Assembly (NCBI GenBank): GCA_028622995.1
Contig: JAJQJQ010000004.1
Span: 3,100,001-3,164,000 of the forward strand
Source of the DNA: Panagrolaimus kolymaensis
Taxonomy: Eukaryota > Nematoda > Chromadorea > Rhabditida > Panagrolaimidae
Direction of reading: 5' to 3'
DNA length: 64,000 nt
Shown: in pieces, positions 43,573-55,737 of the stretch
Position numbering within the stretch: the first letter of the stretch is position 1
How the letters are laid out: every line of letters begins with the position of its first letter
Position numbers and translations under genes: made by a program
Notes under the pieces: model-generated
Seen by the model: only the letters and a program-made list of their open reading frames with translations
Databases searched by the model: none
What the model was told of the DNA's origin: nothing

Positions 43573-45690
43573 GTGAACATTTAAAACTTTTCTAAAACAT
43601 TTTTTTCATCAATGAGTCAAATGGTCTGCAAACAAAAATGACACAATATTGTTTTTTTTATCGCTTTTTGGAAGTATGGATTGATATAAGCACGCAGAAG
43701 AAGAAGAAAAAAACGATGGACGACGATGACATGAAAGCAAGCCGTTAGTCATCAGCATCAGCAACATCGAAAAAAGAAGGTGAGACTCAGGTGGACCCGA
43801 ATGAAAAACTATGTGGAGGTGGAGACGGACGTACAAAAGTAAACAAAGAAACCGAGAGTCTCGGTTGCTTTTAAAAAATTCTTTTTTTGGTAATTGGCAA
43901 AAACATTGAAAGAAGATAAATATAAAAGCTTTGAAGTTGTGGTGGTCAATAGCTTGCAAAATATATGGTTGTCATGAAGGTAGTGATGCCACAGATGGCA
44001 ATGTTGGAATTTTAAAAGACGATGAAAAAAATGAGTGAATCAGAAATTAGAAGAACAAAAAAAGATTGTTTGTTTTTGGGAGAAAATGGAAAAAGAAGAA
44101 GGAGAAAGTTAATATATTTTCGTACAGTTGCGTGGAAAATAAAACCACAGCCGATGACAATGTTTTTCGTTAGTCAACATAGACGGCATTATTGTGTGCT
44201 TCTTTAACAAAAAATCGCCAACTTTTTTTGGATGACAAAAGAAGCTTCGCCATCTTTTTATTTTCAATCATTACATTCACGCTATCAAATAAAACTTTAG
44301 ACGGTATTTTTTTCTTTTGTCTCAAAAAAATGAAAAGAAGCAAGCAATCGTTTGCAAACATCATCGGTTGCTGCTCCTTCTTGCCACCTTTGGTCAAACA
44401 GCAGCGCAGAAGCTTGCTTTTTCAAATAATAAAAAAATAAAATTATTTCACACAACCGCTAAAATATATACGTGGTGGTGGTTATTTAACGAGCAAAATG
44501 ACTCAACAAGCAACGAATGTGAGCGAACGAGCGAACGCTGGTCAAACAAAAAAATAAATATGATCGTCGCCTCCATTTTTGTGTTGTTTTTCGGAGGAGG
44601 GAGTCAGCGATGCTTCTGGCGACGACATCGACAACATTGCGCTGCTTGCTTACATTTTTATTTTTCTCGAGAAAACAAGCAAGCTTCGTTTTTCACCTTT
44701 CTTTTCCCCTCCCGCATTCGATGGGTTCCAAAAAAGCTGTGACTTTCCCAACCAGCTTCTTTCTCTCCCATTCTTTTTTTCTTTCTCTCGAATTGCTTTC
44801 ACGTTTTATTATTATTTTTATTAATGATTATGATTCTTTTCTTAGCTAATATTGTTTGAAAACATTCACCAAATCAAAGTTTTTTTTATCTTTTTAGAAG
44901 CATCCATTAACGATGAGAAAACTAAAAATCATTTCACGCCGCCACCTTTGTTGTTACTTCAACATTTGATTGTTTGCTTCCCGAATTTTGCGTTCATTTC
45001 TTTTATTTTATTTTTGGTTCATTTAATCCAATTCTTGTTAGCTTGTCAGCTTGTTCACTTTCAAACCTCACCATTAATTTTTTATTTATTACGGAAAGAG
45101 AAAAACCTGAGAAGACTTCCGAGTATGTTTACTCAATTTGGGGCTTTCTAAAAAATCTCAGCTTTTCATTGTTGCGCGAAAAACCATTTTTTGTATTTAT
45201 TTATTTGACAGGGACAAACGTTTTTCTGTGCGTTAATTTCATTCAAACCTTTTTGTTTAAAATCGATGGAATAAAATTTAATTTTTAGGCTTGATTGTTT
45301 TTTTTGCGATTAAACAAAAAAATATCCTAAACTATTTTTTTTAGTTATTTAGCCTAAACTAATTCTTTTTAATTTTTCAATGTTTTCAAAGTTTTAAAAT
45401 CATTTTAAAAAAATGCCCATCGTCATTAACTAAACTTTGGTGACAGTCAATATCGGCTAATTCTTCTTTTTTTTTTGTTGATCTCCGTATCTTCTTCACG
45501 AAGGCGCGTCAACCCTCTCAAAAATGGCAGCTTTAAATTACATACAAAAATAATGAGAGGGAGTGGAAAGAGATGAAGAAGCTTTTATAAAGCCTTATAA
45601 TAAAATTTTGAAAGGAAAGAAAGTTAGTTAAGTTGCGCTGCGATACTTGACTTTTCTTTTATTAAGCTTTAGTTCCATCACAAAAATAGC
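43573..45690. other. Intergenic, 2.1 kb, no supported gene
   Basis: Several overlapping ORFs exist (for example 44317-44742), but they lack consistent exon structure or recognisable motifs. The region between 44200 and 44750 is less A/T-biased and could hold regulatory DNA or a degraded sequence. Confidence 0.4.
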
Positions 45691-46634
45691 GTGAAATTTT
45701 TATGCCTTTTATTAATTTTTATGGTTTTAGATTCCGAAGTCAATACACCTTTGCCATCAAATTATTCAGAAAGTAGATTATTGCAGAGATATGATAATAG
45801 CTTGCAAAGGTTTCCAAAAACTACTCGAAATGACATTTCTATTCCCATCGAAGACGCAAGGATAAATTCCACTGCATTTCCAATGGATTCGGGTATAAAT
45901 CCTAGTTTTCAACATGGCTTTCAAACGGGTAGACCGAATTTAGGTAAGCTTTAAATATTTTTGTCGCTATGATTTCTTCTAACTATCTCTTCCATACTTT
46001 TCTTTACCCCAAATTTTTAAGTTATTAACAAAAATAAACGAAGAAAAATTATTCGTGTAAGTGTACCCAAAATTCCATTATCTATGGAGGATAATTTTTA
46101 TTCTTTGTTTAATGACTTTCAAAATTATGATGCTATGAGTAAGCAATCAAATCTGCAATCAATGAACACCCAAGCTAATGGAGAATCTATGAAAGGCAAC
46201 GCTGAGGAAGAACAAACATATTGTCGATCAGTAATTAAAGAAAGCAACGGCAACAAATCGATCGTAGGTGCGAAATGAAAGGAGTGATTTGATTTGCAGC
46301 CATAGAATGTTTGATTTCAATCGTAGAAAGCATTTTAAGACACTAATCACTCACTTATTGACTTTGCTGTTTGCTTGTTCCTTTCTCACTTTCTGTTCTC
46401 ACTTTTTTTTGAAACAAACTATTTTCTTGTTGTGTTATCTCCGAAAAATTTTAAAAAGACTAAACTCATATTTTTTCAGATAAATTTCATTCACAAAATC
46501 ATCATCAGCCATACATTCGACGTCCACCAGCAGCATCAACGGTGGCATCCTCGAATTTTTCTACACAAGAATCCCCATCGAATCATCGATATCCACCCCA
46601 AACTTATCTTGTATCTAAAACTGAACCCGTTTAA
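45691..46634 (+). CDS. Secreted protein without a clear ATG start
   Basis: Exons 45691-45943, 46022-46267 and 46480-46634 join in matching phases to about 218 codons. The first codons read (GTG)KFLCLLLIFMVLDSEVNTPLPSNY, a typical signal peptide if the GTG at 45691 initiates. An in-frame TAG at 45670-45672 excludes a simple upstream ATG, so either translation starts at GTG, at ATG 45721 with loss of the signal, or an upstream exon enters after the AG at 45671-45672. The mature part is Ser/Asn/Gln/Pro-rich, with KRRKIIRV as a possible basic cleavage site, and ends SKTEPV. No family recognised. Confidence 0.6.
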
Positions 46635-47529
46635 TTTACCAGCTTTGATTAAAAGTTGTCATTTTTAACAAAACTTTAGATGTTGTTTTTCCTAGTTGTG
46701 TCTTTTTTTAATTTCCAATGATCTCCAAATTATTTTTTTGAGAGTTTTCTCACGTCTTTCATTTTTTTTTGTATTTTGAGAGAATTACTCATTGAAATAT
46801 TTATCAATCAAAATTGCTTAGATTTTTTCACTTTTCCATTTAATTATTTAAAATCTGTGTCTTTTGAGAGTTTCAAGGAACAATTATTTGCAGAAACAAC
46901 TAAATTTCTAAAACTCTGTCAATTACCATTCCTCAAATTTCTCTGTCATTATTTTATTGTAAAAACAAAAAAGCAGCCTATTCAGATGATTTATAAATGC
47001 ATAAATAATATTGTTTTTATTCTTAAAAATTATAAATAAAAAATTCTTTCTTTTGTATAAAAAAACTTTTTTTTTGAATGAAAAAGATGGAAATCAATCT
47101 CCGTAGCAAATTCGGTGTCGTATTTTTTTTTCTTGTGAATCATGGAAAATGGAAAAAAAATTTGAAAGAAGAAGTACAAAAGGAGCGTCTTCGTCGATAT
47201 TGTCGATGTCGTTGGCGTGCATGTTGTTATTCATCGTCAATCGACGACGACAGCGATGAGGATGACCACATTGACGACGACGGAGACGATGAAGGTGAAA
47301 AGCGAGGAGGCTCTTTCTTTTCATGCTGCAAATAGATAAATAAATGCGGTTTCTTGAAAGAGAATCAACGAAGTTTGCATACAATTTTTTGAGTTTCTTT
47401 TCAATAAGCTTTCTTTTTCTTGATTCTTTTTTTTTTATTCAAAGAAATATTTATGTAACCAACTTTTTTTCTTCGTCTTTTGATTGAAATGGTTTTTACA
47501 TTTATAGGGTAGCAGCGTCGGTGGCGAAG
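46635..47529. other. Intergenic, no supported gene
   Basis: A short ORF at 47078-47335 (+) encodes an acidic Asp-rich, Cys-containing peptide from GATGAC-type repeats; an overlapping ORF runs the other way. Neither has supporting structure. Confidence 0.4.
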
Positions 47530-48245
47530 ATGCCGTCAACGAGCATCGATAAAGAAATTGGGGAAATACAGGTGGCTTTACGAAAAACTCATGAAGCAAT
47601 TCATAAGCTTGCACTTCAAATGAATAATGCAACCAATATCGCTGATGATAAATTAAGTAAAGTTGATGAAGAAGTTAGAAAAGTCGCTCGAGAAGTCAAT
47701 CATATTCGAGATAATACTAATACCGTTACATCATTGGTAAGCTATTTTACTTGTGAAGCTTTTTTCTGGTGGATCAAAGCAAACTTTGAAAAGTAAAATT
47801 TCAATGACTAATTTTCCGTTATTTTTAGTTTCCTTCTCATGGAACTTATTTGGGTTCACTTTTGGCTCTCGATGCAATAATTTGGGTTCTTGCTATATTT
47901 CTCCTTTATAAAATTGTCACAAATCTTCGAACTGCGAAAAAAATATCGCAAAAATGGCAAACCAAATATGCAACACTTCGATCAAATAAAAGTTTCATCA
48001 GCAAACAAGCCATCATCGTTGCAGAAGATCCTGAAACAGATTCAGTGATAATTAGAATTCCACCCATAAGGCAAGTTCGTGAACCTCCACCTTATCGACA
48101 ATCTTTGGGTCGAAGTCACACCCAAAGAAAAAAGACTACTCCTCCACCACCAAAATATTATGAAGCTGAAGAAGCCAGCAGTTTGTTAGATGAAATTCCA
48201 ATTGAAAGACGAGAAGAATGGGCTCAAGTTGTTGATGAAAGATAA
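47530..48245 (+). CDS. Single-pass membrane protein with PPxY motif
   Basis: Exons 47530-47736 and 47829-48245 encode 207 residues. The N-terminal ~70 residues form an amphipathic/coiled-coil helix (EIQVALRKTHEAIHKLALQMNNA...DEEVRKVAREVNHIRDNTNTV). Then a TM segment (LGSLLALDAIIWVLAIFLLYKIV), a basic stretch and a C-terminal tail with EPPPYRQS (a PPxY WW-domain ligand), PPPPKYYEAEEASSLL and EEWAQVVDER. A splice acceptor (TTTATAG) just upstream at about 47510 suggests a further 5' non-coding exon. PPxY-bearing membrane proteins commonly recruit NEDD4-type ubiquitin ligases; that is inference. No family recognised. Confidence 0.75.
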
Positions 48246-49075
48246 TTAAATTTCTTAAAGTATTTATTTTATTTATTAATTAAGTTGTTAACTATTATTA
48301 ATTACTGCCATTTTATTAAAATGTTTTTGGAAAAGGGTTTTTAAACTTTGAAGCTTTTTGATTGTTTCTAGTCTTATTTTAATGTAATATATTCTTGCCA
48401 TTTTTTGGATTTCTCCAAGGTCGTTGGATTTGTTTTTGTAAACTAACAAATCCCATTGCTTTTGAAAAATTCTTTAGATTTTTTCTTTTCCCTTTGATTT
48501 TATGCTTTTTTATTCAACACACATTTCTTGCCATTTTTTGTTTCTTTTTCCACATTGCTCAGTGTAAAATTTTTGTTCAACCTCGTGTGTTTATTTTTTG
48601 TTATTAATAATACTTGTATTGTGTTGACCCGATTACAAACAACGAAAATAAAAAGTATTTTCTTTCTTTTTTTTATATCAGCATTGAACCTTAACAACCT
48701 TTACCACGCAACAAAATAATACCATTCATGTTACATTTTTATTTCTCGAGCCTCTCAAACCATTTTTAGGCTCACAAATTATGAAAGTAAAACTTTCGTT
48801 GTCGTTGTTCTCTAAATTTGGAACTTGTTTCACGCAAATATATTTGTTAACAAATAATTTTTTTTAAAGGAGATTATGGAGGTTTACAAAAGGTATGAGT
48901 TACAACATGAAACCCGGTACGGCCTTGACAAGATTAAAAATTCATTTTTTCTCAACCTTTGACATTTGGTATAAAAGCTGCCGAAGTTTTACTTTTAAAA
49001 ACATATTCAATCAAGTTTGAATAAAGTTTATTTGAAAAAAAAAGTGAAACCCTTTAAAGCTTTCATTTTAAAAAA
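48246..49075. other. Intergenic; promoter of the Gln-rich secreted gene
   Basis: A/T-rich DNA; TATAAAAG at 48970-48977 lies about 100 bp before the ATG at 49076. Confidence 0.5.
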
Positions 49076-49623
49076 ATGGTCTCAATTACATTTATTTTTG
49101 TTATCGTTGCGTTCGCTGGCTTGGTTGGTCCATCAACAGCATATTATTATTATCCAACTTACTCTGCATATTTCCAACAAGATCCCAGAGCTGCTGCATA
49201 TGCTCAACAACAAGGATTTAATGTTGGATATCCTGGCTATCAACAACAATTAATGCAACAGCAACTTCAACAACAACAGCAGCAACAACTTATGATGGCT
49301 CAACGTTATGGAATGGGAGGACATGGAGCTGGTTATGGTGGTTATGGTGGTGGATATGGAATGGATCCTTAGTAAGCTTTTTTAGCCTTTCTAAACAGTA
49401 AGAGCCAAAATTATCGAAAATCCATTTTTAACATTTTTACTTTTTCCATTAACTTTTGAATGCTTTTACTTAAAATGATCCTATTTTCAGTATGCAACAG
49501 CAACTTATGCAACAACAATATATGATGAATCCCCAAATGATGCATGGAGGAGGAGGATACGGTCGACCTTATAGCCCATTCCAACAATATCAAAATGTTT
49601 TTGCCGCTTCAAAGAAAGCATAA
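49076..49623 (+). CDS. Gln/Tyr/Gly-rich secreted protein
   Basis: Exons 49076-49371 and 49491-49623 encode 142 residues. A signal peptide (MVSITFIFVIVAFAGLVGPSTA) is followed by YYYYPTYSAYFQQDP, a Gln-rich block (QQQLMQQQLQQQQQQQ), a Gly/Tyr block (GAGYGGYGGGYGMDP), a second MQQQLMQQQ block and the end NVFAASKKA. The intron splits a Tyr codon and leaves the repeat pattern intact. Composition resembles that of the protein at 17576-18460 and suggests an extracellular or matrix protein. Function unknown. Confidence 0.8.
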
Positions 49624-50109
49624 AATTTTATACCTTGTAGTTTTTTTTCTTCTTCTCATCAATTTTTAAATCTTTCATCTTTTGACGCTTCTTTTCTTTT
49701 TCTTTTTTTTTAATTTGAATAAATGAACTTATGAGATTATCTTTACTCCCCAAAACAAGACTGACTGAAACTAATTTTGGTAGGAATTAATTACGCTTGA
49801 AACATGACTTGGGCGTCTTAAAATAGAAAAATGATCCCAATGGAGGTGGAATTTGTTCATTTTTTGTTGTTAATGTTTGCTTTTTGTTTATTTTGCATAA
49901 TGACATAGATGTTACTCAGTATTCATATTCACCACATTTTGACGTAATAGTTTCCTATTTTAGAATTAAAATGGTTAATAAAGTTCAAAAAGGTGCGTAA
50001 AGTCATGATATTTTTCTATTTTATACTTTTAGAATTTTTTAAGAATGGTCTTTTTCCTCGATAAAGTTTGTGCACAATTTTTTTACGATCCATTTCAATC
50101 GGAGCACAA
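49624..50109. other. Intergenic, no gene seen
   Basis: 3' flank of the Gln-rich gene and 5' flank of the tRNA gene. Confidence 0.45.
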
Positions 50110-50183
50110 GCTTCCGTGGCGCAATTGGTTAGCGCGCACGGCTGTTAACCGTGAGGTTGGTGGTTCAAGCCCACCCGGGAGCG
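50110..50183 (+). tRNA. tRNA-Asn (GUU)
   Basis: 74-nt cloverleaf without intron. Acceptor stem 50110-50116 with 50176-50182, A box TGGCGCAATTGG, B box GGTTCAAGCCC and anticodon GTT at 50144-50146 in the loop CTGTTAA. Sequence is close to canonical metazoan tRNA-Asn. Confidence 0.95.
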
Positions 50184-50329
50184 AATTACTTTTTCCAAGT
50201 TTTTTACTTTCTTTGAACTCTTGAATTTCTCATGAAAAAGTTATCAAAAAAGTTTATATAATTTTTATGCTTCATTTACTTCTATGAATAGATTTCTTAG
50301 TCTAGTTCCAAAAAATCTCTGGTCTTGAA

Positions 50330-50452
50330 CAGGCCTCTTCCACGGGCCGGGTTTTGCCGGCCTGGCCCGGCCCGTCAATTTTTTTTTTTGCCTTGGTATT
50401 CCCTTTGATTTTTTTTCTTTTTTTAGAAAATGGTCGGCCTCGGCCCGGCCTG
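50330..50452. mobile_element. Short hAT-type MITE, relative of 40719-40939
   Basis: 123 bp starting CAGGCCTCTTCC and ending GGCCCGGCCTG, flanked by the 8-bp duplication GTCTTGAA (50322-50329, 50453-50460). It shares GC-rich GGCCGG blocks and a TTTTTGCCTTGG-like core with the longer element. The right terminus is shortened relative to the left. Confidence 0.85.
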
Positions 50453-50460
50453 GTCTTGAA

Positions 50461-51881
50461 TGAATAAATTTTTTTAAAAAGAATTCACCATTGAAGAATT
50501 TTTTTTATTCAAATAAAAAAATAAGGAAGCTTTTTCATGGATAAAACAAAAAAAAGAATATTCGTCATTGCACTTACTTTTTTTTTGTTAAAGTTTTACG
50601 ATTTTCTCATTTACCATTTTAAAATTATTTTTAAAGCTCTTGGCTTTAAATTTTGCACGTTTTTAATTGCATTTTTAAAAAATGATTGCATCTAAAAGCA
50701 GATGCAAAAAAATAAATAAATGAAAGGTTCAAAAATAATTTGTTGTTAGTTTTTTATGGAGGTGGTGATATTCTTAGAAATTTTTAAAATTCTTTTATGT
50801 GGGATTAGTTTTTGAAAGGCAGAAGTTTAAAATTATTTATTTAAAAAAAAACAGTAAACAATTTTATATTACAAAATTAAATTATTATTATTTTCGAGCG
50901 TTCAAGCAAATTTCCAATGTCACTATCTCTTGCTTTATTACGGTAGTTGAGTGTATTTCTGCGTCTGAATTTATTTAAAGCTTTAAAGTTTAACTACGTT
51001 GAAAGTCGTTAAACTTGTAATGCTTCTCTTTTTTTACTTACAGCTTGAGTTTCAAGCAGCAGTTTTTTTATTTTCGGTAAAAATACACTTTCCCTTTTTT
51101 CTCTGCCTCCAATCCTCTAAAAATTCAAATATATCCTTACAAGTTGTTGTTGGTCATTACTTTCTCACATTTCTATTTTTGCATTTATTTCTTCTGCATA
51201 AACCAAAACACAACAAAAAATAAAAATCTTACGCAAACTTTGTTTAGCTCATTCCAAAGTTTAACGACGCTATGAGTATTGTTCCGCTTCCGGTTCATCT
51301 CTTACTTTACACATATTTTATTTAAGGAAGCTAAAAAAGGATTACTATAAAAGAAAGAGGAGTAAAATATTCTGACTAGTTGCATACATAGTTTTTTGGG
51401 TCCAAAAAGCCTTTGTTCTTTCATTATTCATCCACGGCGTCAGCATGGTTTCTGACCTCACAAGCTTCTTCTTCATTTTTTTCTTCATCAAAGTAAAATA
51501 ATAAAACTTTTTTTTTAGAAATTTTCTAATCAAAAATTCTTTCGCCACCTGAAAAAAAAAATTCAATTTAAGCCACCTCGAATTGCTTTATTTTTTTCAC
51601 ATCTGCTTTTTTTCCGGCGAAAAGTTTTTACAATTATTTATCAAAAAAATACTTTTTACAAAGAACAAACCTTCTTTTAAAAACTTTATAAAATAAAAAA
51701 CAAATTATATTTTTTTATTGTAGAATTTTTCCCTGAATCTGACTTATTTGTTTTTGTTTTTCCTTTCCGGCATTTTTTTACGGTCATTGAACTTTCGTAG
51801 CGACCTATTCATTTATCTCTATATAAAAACCTCGATTTTTTGCAGAATCAAACACAGGTAAACAAAATTCTAATTCAAAAA
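50461..51881. other. Intergenic, 1.4 kb; promoter at right end
   Basis: A/T-rich, no supported exon. TATATAAAAA at 51820-51829 belongs to the candidate neuropeptide gene. Confidence 0.45.
51820..51829 (+). promoter_or_regulatory. TATA box of the candidate neuropeptide gene
   Basis: TATATAAAAA about 60 bp before the ATG at 51882. Confidence 0.55.
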
Positions 51882-52286
51882 ATGCAATCTTCTTTTGGAT
51901 TTGTTGTTACTATTGCCGCCGTGCTTTTCCTTGTAATTCCAAGCAGTTCTGGAAATCTTAGAGCCAGAGCATTTTATGCTTTAACAAATCATCCAAATGG
52001 TGATATAATTAATATTGAACCGCCATCTATGGAAGCTATTGGACTTGATGAACAACCTTCAGAGCCATTAGTGTTTCTTCAAAATGCTGGAAATGATCCA
52101 AGGTAAGCATTTTTGACTGAAGATTTTATGTCAGTTGCTGAATCCGGTCGGTTACCGATCATTTTTAATGATGTGTTTTAGACTCTTTTAAAATATTGAA
52201 TTTTCAGATGCATTTTCTGCCGCTCTGGCCTTGGAAAGCGAATGTCCATTGAAATAAGAAATCCATCCTTTAATCGACGAGCTTAA
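51882..52286 (+). CDS. Candidate neuropeptide-like precursor
   Basis: Exons 51882-52102 and 52208-52286 encode 99 residues. A signal peptide (MQSSFGFVVTIAAVLFLVIPSSSG) precedes a propeptide (NLRARAFYALTNHPNGDIINIEPPSMEAIGLDEQPSE). The second exon then encodes CIFCRSGLGKRMSIEIRNPSFNRRA. GKR is the classic amidation plus dibasic cleavage signal, so CIFCRSGL-amide is a plausible product, with C-x2-C perhaps forming a small ring. A further basic site (NRR) lies at the end. No named nlp gene matches from memory. Alternative: a small secreted protein with a fortuitous GKR. Confidence 0.6.
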
Positions 52287-52548
52287 TTCGTCTTTAAAAT
52301 TTTAACTTCAATGGCCCATGTTTCAATCAGTTCAATTTTAGCTTTTTTAACTCGTCCACTTTTTTTCTAATGTTTTATTTTGTTGATAAATGATAATTTC
52401 TTTTTCTTTATTAAAAACATTTATAATATAAAAAAATTATAAAAAGAAACATCTGTTTTATTCGAAAACCCTATATTATTATTAATTTTTTTCTTTGCAC
52501 TTTGTGTTTCAGTGAATCTTTGATTTCCAGTATTGCATTTTGCTTTAT

Positions 52549-55500
52549 TTAAGGAGTGGCGTCATTGGAATCAAAGGCAAGCTTAAAAACGTCAACATCA
52601 GCTTGCAATAAAATCATTTCTTCAGAAAGTAATTCTATATAAAAATTTGAAAGTCCATAATTTGTAAAGCGTCGACTAATGGCAGCCAAATCTATTCCAT
52701 TTACAAGAACTTGACGCGCGAGATTTTCTATTGAACCTTTTATAGCATCTTTAAAACCATTGAGAGAATCAGCTGGGAGATCAAAGAAATCAAGATTTTC
52801 AAGGATTGTGAGATGTTCAATGGTGAGGGAAACTAAAAAAATATTGTAAATCAAAATAAAGTTGAGTTTATGAACAAAAAAAGCAAATTTCATAAAACCA
52901 AAAAAACTTATTTATGGTGATTACTTCTTTTGGATACCATTGCTTTACTTTTTAAGTTTAAAAACTCTATTATGATTATTTTTTTAAATAATTTAAAATT
53001 CTGACAAAAACAATTTGATAAAAACTATGCATGCACTCACTCACCTTGTAAACGTGTACTTCGAGTAACCATTTTGATAATAACATCGGTTGAAAATGGA
53101 ATTTTTCCTATTGTTTGTTTAGTATCATCCAAGAAAAATGTTGAAAGGCCAACAAAATGAATATTTAATTCATCTGTAAAAAAAATATAAATAAAATTAA
53201 GTAAACTTTGCATTACTTCCGCTTTTCTTGTTTTTTAGTGAAGGCTATTTTTATCTTAACTGATTTCAAAATACAGACAAATATTTGACTGTTTGCTTGT
53301 TATCCTTCTTCATAAATTCAAATTGCAAACTATTACCTTGTTTAATGCTAAATTTAGGCGGTCTAACAGTTTCAATAAAAGCTCCAAGTTGTCTATTTGG
53401 ATATAATTCGGCTGCTTCAGAAATTGTATCACTCAAACATATTTCATCTGGTGTACAACTGGTTCGAAGTAATTTTCCAAACATAGGAGTTTCACCTGTT
53501 ATTTTTATTGAAAGTAGTTTTGCTCTAAAAAAATAAAATACAAAACCCATAAACATCATTCATTTTATTCCATTTATAAAATGAGGGACTCTTACCGATG
53601 AGCTTCAATGAGCAATGAATTTGGCGTAAAATCATTTAAAATTACATCCAAATTTCTTCGTTGTACTCTTCCAGGAAATCGTAGCTTCTTTGGAATTATT
53701 TCTGATTGAAGATTTGATGGAGGAGAAATAGATTTTTGAGTTTGAATAAATCCAAGTCCATCGATTCCAACCGAAAAGAAATCTTCTCCCGCAATGGAAT
53801 CAATAAAATCCAAATCAACAAAAAGTTTAGCCAAACTATTTACATCCAAAAGTTTTATTAATTTTGATATACTTGCATCATTTTGTGGCAACGTTGGTTC
53901 AACTTTGAATGGAGCTCGTTGTTCCTGAAATTGTGGTCGTTGAGGTAGCTCTCTGCGAGGTGTCGATTGTTGTGGAGATGATGATGGCCTCGAAATTGGT
54001 GGAGGCGGTGGTGGTGCAGGAAAATGCTTAACTCTCAATGATTGTTGCTGTTGAGATGATGGTAGTGGAGGTGGTGATGGCTGTTCACTGGTGTTATCTG
54101 ATGAATGTCCCCAAATATCATAATCATCATTATTTGGTGATGGCGAAGGTTGTTGTTTGGATGGGATTGAAGAGTTTGGTGTAACTAAAAAATATTTTAA
54201 TTTGAGTGCAAGAATATTTTATAAAAGCTAAAAGCATCTGTCACAAGAATCTCTTTTGAACTCTTCGAAAAAAATGCTGAGAAGAAAAGTGAAAATATAG
54301 GGCAACAAATGGATAATCTTTTGTTTCTTTACCGGTTAAAAAATGGATTAAAAAAGATAATCTTGTTGGTTTAACAAAAAGCATGGTATAAAAACTGTCA
54401 ATTTTATAAATAAAATTTCACGAAAATCGTCATTTTTTTCACAGCTGGATGCAATCAAAAAAATAAAAGAAAAGCTTTAACTCACTTTCTTCTATTTTTG
54501 CAATTCCTCTTCTTTGAAGAGCTCTAATTCTCCTGCTTTCACGCTTCCATCTTCTTTGATAATAAAATGAACCAAAAACTGATGGAGGTTGTTGATATTG
54601 GTATGCAACGGGATTGGGGAATACTACTTGGGGTGAATCATATACTGGTCGAGTTCTAACCTTTTGAGGCTAAAATTTCTTATTTTAAAAAAGTTAATGG
54701 TTATTCGATTGTGCACTTACAATTACTTTATCTTTATCAAGAAAATCAATAATGTCCGAAACTGCAATAGATTTAGGAATTTCTCCAAGTCTTTGATTAA
54801 CTTGACTTTTAACAATTAACTCCAAATTTGAACAAATTGTTGATTGAATTACCTCTCGAGCTTTTGCAATCATTTCTTGCTACAAAATAGAGACAAGGTT
54901 GTGATATATAAATAGCTTAAGACAAACTTTATATTTGAAATTAATGGATTCAGTTAATAATCCCAAATCGGTAACTTTTGCATCAAAATAAGCTCCACGA
55001 AGTTCACAAGCAGCTACACGCAAATATGGTTGACGAAATTGGTTTTTTTGAAGGTCAAGGGTTGCTGAGATCGAGAGGCCTTTTGCAGTAATAGCAATTC
55101 CACCACCAATTGGTACCGAAAGAACTATTTGAAGGTTGCCACTTACTGTACCAAAAATGCTAAAAATGGAAAATACAATGTTTGAAAAAATATTAAAGTT
55201 TGGATTTCCTTTCGAAAATTAAATATTTTTTCCATTGACTCGAAGAAATAAACAAAGTTAAAAAAAAGCTTACTCTAAATCAAACATTAAAATGTTTAAA
55301 AATAAATAATTTGGACTCAATGGTTTCAAAGTTATCGCTCTTGGTTCACTAAAAGAAGTAACACGAAAATTAAAAAGTGAAAAGCATCCTTCTGGAAAGC
55401 ATTGCTGCTGCTGAGGAATTTGCACAGTTTGAACTCGATAAACAAAAAGGCTTTCTAAAAAAATAAATTGTTTCAAAAATAAACATAAACGTTTGAGATA

Positions 55501-55737
55501 CTCACGAAATATGGTTGCAGCTTCATGAAATAAAGGTTCATTGAGTCGTATCCTAATTCCCGTATTGCCTGGTAAAAAATTTGATACATTTTGAGCAAAA
55601 GTATTATTTACAAAAAGATAATGGCACAAATATAATAATAAAAGCTAAAAATTTCGGAACAAATTAAAAATTTAATTTCTTTAATTTTGATAAAAACTAA
55701 CCTTTATTTTATTAAAATTATTATTAACACAAATCAT
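52549..55737 (-). CDS. BPI/LBP/CETP-family lipid-binding protein with proline-rich linker
   Basis: Secreted lipid-binding protein of the bactericidal/permeability-increasing family. The model starts at ATG 55737 (MICVNNNFNKIK) and splices to LLLLYLCHYLFVNNTFAQNVSNF, a signal-like segment. The N-terminal BPI barrel contains GIRIRLNEPLFHEA (the start motif of the family), GGGIAITAKGLSISATLDL and QSTICSNLELIVKSQVNQRL (with the conserved Cys). A long Ser/Pro/Gln-rich insert follows (about 54660-53940, with PPPPPPP and SSPQQST). The C-terminal barrel runs LLDVNSLAKLFVDLDF...LPADSLNGFKDAIKGSIENLARQ...ADVDVFKLAF. The insert between the barrels is unusual for the family. Nematode relatives (for example NRF-5) function in lipid transport. 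Confidence 0.7.

Noticed and set aside
44317..44742. 141-codon ORF in the 43.6-45.7 kb gap
   Set aside because: Overlaps several other ORFs of similar size in other frames; no motif, signal or exon structure.
47078..47335. Asp-rich Cys-containing ORF
   Set aside because: Encoded by GAC/GAT repeat-like DNA with an equally long antisense ORF; no support.
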